Part shown: positions 1 to 6,212 of the stretch, one piece after another
Position numbering within the stretch: position 1 is the first letter of the stretch
Layout of the letters: every line of letters begins with the position of its first letter
Assembly (NCBI GenBank): GCA_020848855.1
Contig: JADLHH010000515.1
Location: 1 to 6,212, forward strand
Direction: 5' to 3'
DNA: 6,212 bases
Origin: Anaerolineae bacterium
GTDB lineage: Bacteria > Chloroflexota > Anaerolineae > Aggregatilineales > Phototrophicaceae
Position numbers and translations under genes: made by a program
Notes under the pieces: model-generated
What the model was told of the DNA's origin: nothing
What the model saw: the letters and a program-made list of their open reading frames with translations, nothing else
Database searches by the model: none

Positions 1-53
1 TCGACGAACATTCACGCGTGGCTATTCGCGGGCAAAACCTGATTACGATTTAG
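1..53 (+). CDS. 3' end of an upstream gene (partial, function unknown)
   Basis: Reading from base 3 gives DEHSRVAIRGQNLITI followed by TAG at 51-53. Only 16 codons are visible, so the product cannot be identified. The mix of hydrophobic and polar residues would suit a final beta strand, which is weak evidence. I prefer this frame because its stop sits 9 bases before the next ATG and overlaps that gene's ribosome binding site, as expected within an operon. The other two forward frames are not formally excluded: one stops at 40-42, and the other runs on into the next gene in the wrong frame. The gene would be co-transcribed with the two large genes downstream. Confidence 0.5.
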   Translation, partial: DEHSRVAIRGQNLITI

Positions 54-55
54 GA
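52..55 (+). promoter_or_regulatory. Ribosome binding site for the 1576-residue protein
   Basis: AGGA lies 7 bases before the ATG at 63, which is good Shine-Dalgarno spacing. Its first two bases are the last two bases of the preceding TAG stop, so a ribosome finishing the upstream gene would stop on top of this site. That suggests translational coupling. It also supports ATG 63 as the true start. Confidence 0.75.
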
Positions 56-62
56 CACTGCG

Positions 63-3000
63 ATGAGTTTCTTTGCGACCCGACTGGAAAGGCTCGTAGC
101 GGTACTCAATTACCTCGCGCGCGAGCACGATATCGCCATGACCGAAAAAGCCTCATGGGATGATAGCTTTATTGGCGGGGTTGAGACGAGCATCATCTAT
201 CGACCGGGAACCGGGAACACGCCACAGACCAGAATCGAAAAAATCGAATTCTGGCAGGCGCTGATTCAGCATGAGAAGGACTTACTGGAAGCAGCGCAGC
301 AAGCTGGAGAAGCTGCGGATCAGGATTTTGAACAGGCGGCGCTGTGGTGGTTCCGTTCGCTGACCGATCCAGAGTCAATCACGAGCGCAGTTGCGTCAGA
401 CCCGGTGTTGTTGGAAAGAACCACGTTCCCGCTCATGGTGTCGCTTCCCGTCATCAATTCTCAGATCGCACAGTCGATTCTGCTGACTCCGCGCCCGAAC
501 GTCGATCCGTATCCGTCGTCACTGCTGGCGCAAATCCGGGCGAATGCGGGAACCGATACTGCATATCAGGAATTCGTTACCGCCGCCTATCGCGTGTGGC
601 TGCAAACTGAAGACCGTCCATACTTCTACGACGACGTGATCGTCACGCTCCCGGTGCGCCTGGAGACGATTTTCAAGCCGCGAGCGGATGATCCCGACTA
701 TCCGTACACCATGTTCCTGCGCGTCGTCCCCGACGAAGCCTCGATTACCCGCTTCGAGCCGCTCGTGTCGCCCGTGGAGCGCGACCTGCTGCGCGAACTT
801 TGGCAGCACGCCTACGATTGCCTACCGGACAAGACGCTCCCGATCAGCGCCTGGCTGACGAATCGCTACCCTCCAATCAATGCAGGCATAGAAGAAACGC
901 GCATCGCCTGGAACCAGTTCTGCAGCCGCGTGGGAGGCGGACGAGCGGCATGGCTGGTTTCCACCTTTCTGCCGACCGTCGAAAATAATGTCGTTCAGGT
1001 GGATATCCCGGCGGAACAGCTTGCGACTCCGGAGCAGCCCTACACGCCGAGCCGGGTGAGCGGCTTTCCGAAGACGGTTGAGGTTTATGCCGCCTTCAAT
1101 GGCGGCGAACCTCAGCACTTAGCATCGCTTCAGGTCAAAACCGAGGAACTGACGCTCGACCTACCGAAGAACGAAGCCGACCGCTGGAACCATTGGTCAA
1201 CCCTCTGGAAAACGCCTGAGGATGTCGAGCCTAAGCGAGGGGCGGTAGATGTCGGCTTGGGCGCGGAAATTCCGATTGCCGTGCCGCCGGAGCAGATCAG
1301 CGAACTGTTCATCGTCGGGATCAGTGACGAGCACCCAGCGGAACACTTCACGGCGCTGGCAAACTCCGGCGAGATGGCATATCTCGACGTAGGGATGCCG
1401 ACCAACAGCGTCAATGGCAAGCCCGCCGCCGACCTGGGCAAAGACCCCAGCCTGTGGCAGTCAACCGTTTCAACCCGGCTGTTCGAGCACGAGCGCGGCA
1501 GGATTTTCCAGCGTTTCAGCAGCACCTTCAGTGGGACGGATAACTTTCCCATCCTACCACTAAGCCAGGCTACCTTCGAGAACAGTAACCTGCTGGTGCG
1601 TGCTCTGTGGCACGCGCTCTGGGGGCATTATCTGAAAGACCTGTGGGGCTTCGGCGAGGAGGCGCACGCCATCGGCTTGTGGGCGGGCGATAATCTCTAT
1701 CCGGAAGGACCGCTGCCGCCGCTGCGGATTGGCACGCAGCCGTATGGCTTGCTGCCCGTAAGCAGACTCGGCGAGTGGCAAGTACGGGATTCTGAAGGTG
1801 AGCGCGCGCGCGTCGAAACCGGTCTGCGCAACTGGCTCCTGCCGCTGCGAGACCGCTGGGCAGAGATTGGCAAGAGCAAGCCGCGTGCCGTCGGCGCAAC
1901 CGCTCGTGAACTGCTCGATCTAATCGGGCAGGACGCGCTGAGCACCCGCTATCGCTACCGCACATTTTACCCTGCCGAGTTGATCTACCAGCTTTACCAG
2001 GTCAAGCACCCGGAGATTGATCGTCAGCGGCTGGAGGAATGGTTTCGAGCGCAGTACCGAGCAGCCGCGTCTGTGCTGGCAGGCTATTTCGGAGTCGATC
2101 CCGAACAACTGACGCCGGCATATTACGCCGCTCAGGGGAGTTCGCACCGGCTGCGCCTGCCGCTGATCGTGCCGACGCGAATGCCCATCACCAACTGGGA
2201 CGGAACATCGCTGTTCTTCATGAATTTCGACGACGCCGTCATCGCAATCCGTGAGGAGACATTCATCGGACCCGAGGGGGGCTTGATGGGGCGTTACCGC
2301 GACCGGGCGGCTTTATACGACCACCGCCTGCCCTCGATCCTGCCCGACAGCCTGCTGCTGCGGCTGATGATCTACTCGCGCTGGCTGTCGGCGGCGTGCG
2401 TGGTGCAAGCCGATCAGGGCGACCAGTCGCCGCTGCTCGAACCGCCGGTCGCTCCCGCTCAGGATCGCACCAAGATTGAGAACCTGGTGCTCAGCTTCAA
2501 CGAGAACCTGCTGGCGAATGGTCACCCCGCATCCGAGCTGCATCAGCGGCTAATCGACGCCTACGACCAGCTTACCGTGACGCTGACTGACAGCCTGGAT
2601 GTGCGCGATATGATTCGCGTCCGCGAGGGCGCGCAGCCAACGATTGATGCATTGGAGCGTTCATTCCGGGCTGTGCTGGACACCGCGGCACACCGCATCG
2701 ATCCCTGGATCACCGGCTTTGCCTGGCGGCGGCTGCGCCATCTTCAAGGGCAGGAGACGACGCGCTTCCGACTGGGCATTTACGGCTGGGTGGACGGTCC
2801 GATTCGCGGCGTGCCGGGACCCAACGAGGCGGGCTTGTTCCACGCGCCGTCTTACGGTCAGGCGCTGGCGGGCGTGCTGCTGCGCGACCGCTATCTGACC
2901 GCCGAGCGGGAAGGCGACGCCGGACGCTGGGAAATCAAGATCGAGTCGAGTCTGGTACGGCTGGCACAGGAAATGGCAGACGAGGCGCGAGTCGGCGCGC

Positions 3001-4793
3001 ATATCTGGGAAATTCTCGGCAGACGCATCGAGCGGATTTTCAGCAGCTTCACCGAAGTGAAGGCGCTGCGCGCTGCCTACCCGATGCGAATAGCCCCAGC
3101 GCAGCACAAAACCGTCTGCAACGGGCAGGCAGCACTCGACGATTTGCTGAACTCGGCGCTGAACGGCATACCCAATCAGGCAGGGCTTAGCGTGACGCCG
3201 GAGAACCGGGATATGCTGCTCCAGCTTCGGCGTGCGCTCGAAACCCATGCCGACTTACTGGTCGCGGAAGGCGCGTATCAGACCATCGCCGGGCGCGCCG
3301 ACATTGCAGGGGCGGCGATGGAAGCAGCGGCAGGGTTGAACGCTGTCCCCTCGCTGGACTTCCTGAGGACGCCGCAGAACGGCTTGACGCTCAATACCAG
3401 TGTCATCGCCGCCGTACCATATGTACCGCTGCCCCAAATCGTGGATGCTGCTACCAGCCCCGGCAGCATTGCCGATCCCTCGGTAGCGGCGCTGCTGGAA
3501 CGACTGTTCGGAGCGCCGGCGCAGTGGACGTGGACGAGCGGCGAACAAACGATCACGCTGGCAACGCTGAACCTCACCCCGGTTGATACGCTGGCGCTCT
3601 CGACCGACTTGCTCCAACACATGGCAGCTTATGCGCTCGGCGTCGCGCCAACCGTCCAGACTCCAGGAACAGGCAAGGACAAGCATCGCCTTGCCCGCCA
3701 GGTCGTGAAAGTGCTGGGCAAGCAGCCCGCGCTGTTTGAAAACCTCGCCCGCCAGGAATCGGACGACCTGCGCCCGTTCGACGCGAGCATCACGCAGGAA
3801 CTCCGCACGCGCTACGTCAAGCTGCGCGACGCAGCGCAGGCGGCGGTTGTCGAATTGCAGAGTGCAGCCGCCGACGCCGAGCGGCGCAACAGCATCCTGC
3901 GAGCGCTGCGCTGGGGGATCGCGCCGATGCTGAGCGAAGCCGAGGAGCGCGCGTTGTTCGCGAGCGAAGACGACCCGGAGGCGCTGGCAGCGCTGGTCGA
4001 ATCGGGGGTGTCGACGCTGACGACGCGCCTCAGCGCTGTCCCCGAAATCCTCACGGGCGAGTTCGCGCCGCCAGTGCCGGGCGCAGCCGTTCCATCCACC
4101 CTGCGCCAGCCGCAGCAAATCGCCGCCGCGATTGCGCAGCTTGTCACGCCCGAAGGCGAGTTCGCCGTCATGGGCGCGATGCACAGGCAGACGCTGCAAA
4201 GCGTAACCCAAATCGTATCCGACGACACGCTGAGCGACGATTGGCTGCCGGTCGTGGCCGCGGTTCGCCAGCCGCTGGCGAATCTGGAAGCGCTTCAGCT
4301 TGAGGCGGCGCTCAAGGGCGGTTTCGAGCCGCTGGCGACGGCAAGCAGCGCTCCAGGCGACCATTGGGGCACGCAGGCAGTCGCCGAATTGACCGCCGAT
4401 CTTCAGCCTGCCAAACGCCAACTGCCGCGCTTTGTCGCCGCCTTTGGCGTAGAAGAGGCATGGGCGGGTGAGACCGTCGCGGTCGTCCTGGTCGATAGCT
4501 GGACAGAGACTATCCCCTTGACGCAGCGCACGACCACCGCAGCCTTCGGCTTCAACGCGCCCGCCTCGCGCCCGCCTCAGGCGATTCTGCTGGCAGTGTC
4601 GCCTCAGCTCAAACAACCCATCGATGCCCCTGCTCTGCTCGACATCGTGCGCGAAACACGCCTGCTGATGGCTGGGCGGGCGGTGTGCTACGAAGACACA
4701 GCGGAATATGCCGGTTTTGTGCCGTTCACGATGTTTCAGGCAGTCGGACGGTCGGGCGTGCGCCTGAATCGAGATGTGATCTGGGAGCCGTAG
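63..4793 (+). CDS. Large conserved protein of unknown function (1576 aa; LPVRLET / RIGxQPYG family)
   Basis: This is a complete gene from ATG (AGGA 7 bases upstream) to TAG. I recognise, from memory only, a family of very large uncharacterised bacterial proteins. The family-like blocks, in order, are: LPVRLETIF (196-204), with acidic and proline-rich sequence after it; WNQFCSRVGGGRAAWLVS (283-300); a strand-rich part ending in VGMPTNSV (443-450); LPPLRIGTQPYGLLPVS (551-567), the best signature; FRLGIYGWVDG (902-912); GLFHAPSYGQAL (924-935); LVAEGAYQTIAGRADIAGAA (1066-1085); and VDSWTETIP then PPQAILLAVSP (1477-1514). Residues about 1240-1315 look like long Ala/Glu/Arg-rich helices. The first ~190 residues match nothing I recall. 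I see no signal peptide, membrane span, Walker motif or catalytic motif, and only five cysteines, so a cytoplasmic structural or scaffold protein is inferred. It lies 11 bases before the next gene, probably its functional partner. The coding call is near certain; the family is likely; the function is unknown. Confidence 0.96.
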   Translation: MSFFATRLERLVAVLNYLAREHDIAMTEKASWDDSFIGGVETSIIYRPGTGNTPQTRIEKIEFWQALIQHEKDLLEAAQQAGEAADQDFEQAALWWFRSLTDPESITSAVASDPVLLERTTFPLMVSLPVINSQIAQSILLTPRPNVDPYPSSLLAQIRANAGTDTAYQEFVTAAYRVWLQTEDRPYFYDDVIVTLPVRLETIFKPRADDPDYPYTMFLRVVPDEASITRFEPLVSPVERDLLRELWQHAYDCLPDKTLPISAWLTNRYPPINAGIEETRIAWNQFCSRVGGGRAAWLVSTFLPTVENNVVQVDIPAEQLATPEQPYTPSRVSGFPKTVEVYAAFNGGEPQHLASLQVKTEELTLDLPKNEADRWNHWSTLWKTPEDVEPKRGAVDVGLGAEIPIAVPPEQISELFIVGISDEHPAEHFTALANSGEMAYLDVGMPTNSVNGKPAADLGKDPSLWQSTVSTRLFEHERGRIFQRFSSTFSGTDNFPILPLSQATFENSNLLVRALWHALWGHYLKDLWGFGEEAHAIGLWAGDNLYPEGPLPPLRIGTQPYGLLPVSRLGEWQVRDSEGERARVETGLRNWLLPLRDRWAEIGKSKPRAVGATARELLDLIGQDALSTRYRYRTFYPAELIYQLYQVKHPEIDRQRLEEWFRAQYRAAASVLAGYFGVDPEQLTPAYYAAQGSSHRLRLPLIVPTRMPITNWDGTSLFFMNFDDAVIAIREETFIGPEGGLMGRYRDRAALYDHRLPSILPDSLLLRLMIYSRWLSAACVVQADQGDQSPLLEPPVAPAQDRTKIENLVLSFNENLLANGHPASELHQRLIDAYDQLTVTLTDSLDVRDMIRVREGAQPTIDALERSFRAVLDTAAHRIDPWITGFAWRRLRHLQGQETTRFRLGIYGWVDGPIRGVPGPNEAGLFHAPSYGQALAGVLLRDRYLTAEREGDAGRWEIKIESSLVRLAQEMADEARVGAHIWEILGRRIERIFSSFTEVKALRAAYPMRIAPAQHKTVCNGQAALDDLLNSALNGIPNQAGLSVTPENRDMLLQLRRALETHADLLVAEGAYQTIAGRADIAGAAMEAAAGLNAVPSLDFLRTPQNGLTLNTSVIAAVPYVPLPQIVDAATSPGSIADPSVAALLERLFGAPAQWTWTSGEQTITLATLNLTPVDTLALSTDLLQHMAAYALGVAPTVQTPGTGKDKHRLARQVVKVLGKQPALFENLARQESDDLRPFDASITQELRTRYVKLRDAAQAAVVELQSAAADAERRNSILRALRWGIAPMLSEAEERALFASEDDPEALAALVESGVSTLTTRLSAVPEILTGEFAPPVPGAAVPSTLRQPQQIAAAIAQLVTPEGEFAVMGAMHRQTLQSVTQIVSDDTLSDDWLPVVAAVRQPLANLEALQLEAALKGGFEPLATASSAPGDHWGTQAVAELTADLQPAKRQLPRFVAAFGVEEAWAGETVAVVLVDSWTETIPLTQRTTTAAFGFNAPASRPPQAILLAVSPQLKQPIDAPALLDIVRETRLLMAGRAVCYEDTAEYAGFVPFTMFQAVGRSGVRLNRDVIWEP

Positions 4794-4795
4794 GT
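4792..4795 (+). promoter_or_regulatory. Weak ribosome binding site for the second large gene
   Basis: AGGT sits 9 bases before ATG 4805 and overlaps the TAG stop (4791-4793) of the preceding gene. It is a weaker Shine-Dalgarno than the one at 52-55. The better-looking GGGAG at 4783-4787 is 17 bases from the start, too far to be the usual site. Efficient translation may therefore depend on ribosomes arriving from the upstream gene. Confidence 0.5.
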
Positions 4796-4804
4796 AGAAT
4801 AATC

Positions 4805-6212
4805 ATGCTCAACCATCAGTTCGATCACTATCTTCGCCTTGAGCCGGATGTCAGCCAGCGCGATTTTCAGAGCGGGATTGCTGCCGCAATCCAGGACCCG
4901 CTCTGGTTCCTGTGCCGCCAGTGGCAAATGGGCGAGCATCAGGGTGAGAACGCCTCGACGCCTGTTCGGGTAACGTACCACGCGACTCACACAGACCTGG
5001 AGCCATCGCTGGGAGACCCGCGCGACCCGACACGCATCCCAACCGAAGCCATCATCGAAGCCGAACCCGACTCATGGTGGACGCGGGGACGCCGCATCGC
5101 GTATGGCGCGCGCTTCGTCGCCGACCAGCCTATCGAACTCGGTGAAACAGACCGGCTGCACTTTTTGCCGCCGCCCTATGCAGGTTTTGAGGATGCTCCC
5201 GACGGCTTAGCGCTCTGGCGACGTGGCGCGGTTCAGGCGGCAGATTATCCCGAAATTCCGGCTGTCGATGCCACGCGGGATGCATGGTCATCATCGCAGC
5301 TTCTCTACAACACTGCTTTCGATAATGCCGAGCGGCAGCTTCAGGTCGCTCGGCACGCGGGTGGCATGGTCGATTGGTATTCCGCCGACGGCAACTCCGC
5401 CTCACCGCTCGCCCCCGATCCAGAGCCGCTGCCTGATGGCGCAGCCGTTGCACCTGCGCAGGTGCAGTACCCCGGCGCGCCTCACAGCCGCTGGTGGGAA
5501 ATTGAGGATGCCGACACCGATATCGCGGGCTTTCCGCCGGATCGCAGTCAATTTCCGACCATGCTGCTCATTGACCTGGTCGTCTCTCACAGCGACGATT
5601 GGTTCCTGTTCCCGGTCAGCACCAAGATCGGGCATATTGTCACCCTTCATCACGTCACCGTGCGCGACGGCTTTGATGAAGAGTACGACCTGACCTTCAT
5701 CGACTCGTCGAGCTGGTCGCTGTTCAAAACCAGCGGGCTGCGCGATACCTCACTGGTGGTATGGTCGGCGGCGATGACACCCCTGCAAAGCGCGCCGCTG
5801 GAAAACGTTCAGCTTGGTATCGACGAAGATGCGAACCTGCTCTGGGCAGTTGAACGCCGCCTGAATGGGCAAGATATTCAGTTCACCGTCCAGACGCCTT
5901 CATCCACCATGCCGCCGAATGCCACCCTGAAGACCGCCGACACCACTGCATCCAAAGCCTACCACTACGTACCTGGCACGGGAGCGCTTCCCTTCTGGCA
6001 TCCTTATTCGCTGGAAGCAGATGAATCAGGGCGGCGCTTCCGGCAGGCGATACTGGATGCGATGGTTTTCCCCAATGTTACAGCATTGCCGCCGCCGCGC
6101 GCTGCCGTCCTGCACGTAAACACAGGCGTTCACGAAGTTGAGACCGACGCAGTCCCGTCGAATGGGATCGAAATCGAACGGTGCTGGATGCTGGCGCGTG
6201 ACGTAGCGGGAA
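4805..6212 (+). CDS. Conserved Trp-rich protein of unknown function, 3'-truncated by the window (DPLWxLxRQWQxGE family)
   Basis: The frame is open from ATG 4805 to the window end: 469 codons plus one base, with no stop. The N-terminus begins MLNHQFDHYLRLEPDVSQRD. DPLWFLCRQWQMGEHQGEN (residues 31-49) follows and matches a block I recall from uncharacterised bacterial proteins, commonly DPLWLLARQWQLGEFQGED. Later family-like pieces are SRWWEIEDADTDI (228-240), SDDWFLFPV (263-271), VTVRDGFDEEYDL (284-296) and DEDANLLWAVERRLNG (340-355). The last visible stretch, EVETDAVPSNGIEIERCWMLARDVAG (split here as 444-460 and 461-469), resembles the family's C-terminal block, so the protein probably ends soon after the window edge. 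Residues 199-226 form a Pro/Ala-rich, probably flexible linker. There are 15 tryptophans in 469 residues and only two cysteines. I see no signal peptide, membrane segment or catalytic motif. Tight spacing suggests co-translation with the 1576-residue protein. Function is unknown. Confidence 0.95.
   Translation, partial: MLNHQFDHYLRLEPDVSQRDFQSGIAAAIQDPLWFLCRQWQMGEHQGENASTPVRVTYHATHTDLEPSLGDPRDPTRIPTEAIIEAEPDSWWTRGRRIAYGARFVADQPIELGETDRLHFLPPPYAGFEDAPDGLALWRRGAVQAADYPEIPAVDATRDAWSSSQLLYNTAFDNAERQLQVARHAGGMVDWYSADGNSASPLAPDPEPLPDGAAVAPAQVQYPGAPHSRWWEIEDADTDIAGFPPDRSQFPTMLLIDLVVSHSDDWFLFPVSTKIGHIVTLHHVTVRDGFDEEYDLTFIDSSSWSLFKTSGLRDTSLVVWSAAMTPLQSAPLENVQLGIDEDANLLWAVERRLNGQDIQFTVQTPSSTMPPNATLKTADTTASKAYHYVPGTGALPFWHPYSLEADESGRRFRQAILDAMVFPNVTALPPPRAAVLHVNTGVHEVETDAVPSNGIEIERCWMLARDVAG

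Noticed and set aside
1801..1813. Alternating GC run that could form Z-DNA
   Set aside because: It encodes E-R-A-R-V in the conserved gene and is short. In a GC-rich coding region this is expected by chance.
2661..3248. 195-codon open frame on the - strand
   Set aside because: It is opposite the YGWV/HAPS conserved blocks of the + strand gene, has low-complexity Arg/Ala/Gln composition and no family resemblance, so it is a shadow frame.
3255..4616. 453-codon open frame on the - strand
   Set aside because: It lies wholly opposite the conserved C-terminal part of the 1576-residue gene. Its translation is strongly Arg/Gln-rich with no recognisable motif. Long antisense frames of this kind arise from GC-rich codon use in the real gene.
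4794..4804. Possible promoter or terminator between the two large genes
   Set aside because: The gap is only 11 bases, with no inverted repeat or room for -35/-10 elements, so it fits an intra-operon junction.
5223..5693. 156-codon + strand open frame inside the second large gene
   Set aside because: It overlaps the family-like SRWWEIED and DDWFLFPV blocks in another frame. Its Arg/Ser/Pro-rich translation looks like an out-of-frame artefact.

Overview
The window is an ordinary bacterial coding strand, moderately GC-rich (about 60% by eye). Every gene I can support lies on the + strand. I cannot place the organism. GC content, codon mix and protein style would fit a Chloroflexota-like or other high-GC environmental bacterium, but that is a guess. 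I see no tRNA, rRNA, insertion sequence, CRISPR array, terminator or clear promoter.

Layout: (1) At 1-53 there is probably the last 16 codons of an upstream gene, ending in TAG. (2) At 63-4793 there is a complete gene for a 1576-residue protein. (3) At 4805-6212 there is the first 469 codons of a second large protein, open to the window edge. The gaps are 9 and 11 bases, and each gene's likely ribosome binding site overlaps the stop codon of the gene before it. This is the arrangement of a tightly packed, probably translationally coupled operon whose promoter lies left of the window.

Neither large protein has an enzyme motif, signal peptide or membrane segment that I can see. Both match sequence patterns I recall from two families of conserved but functionally uncharacterised bacterial proteins. 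The first has the LPVRLET, RIGxQPYGxLPV, YGWV, HAPS and DxWxExxP blocks; the second has the DPLWxLxRQWQxGExxGE block. Those families carry only 'hypothetical protein' labels in my memory. They look like large cytoplasmic structural or scaffold-type proteins. A role in a phage-tail-like or other multi-protein assembly is possible, but nothing inside the window proves it. The most interesting point is the pairing itself: two large, conserved, unexplained proteins encoded back to back, apparently made together. Family assignments come from memory of motifs, not from a search.
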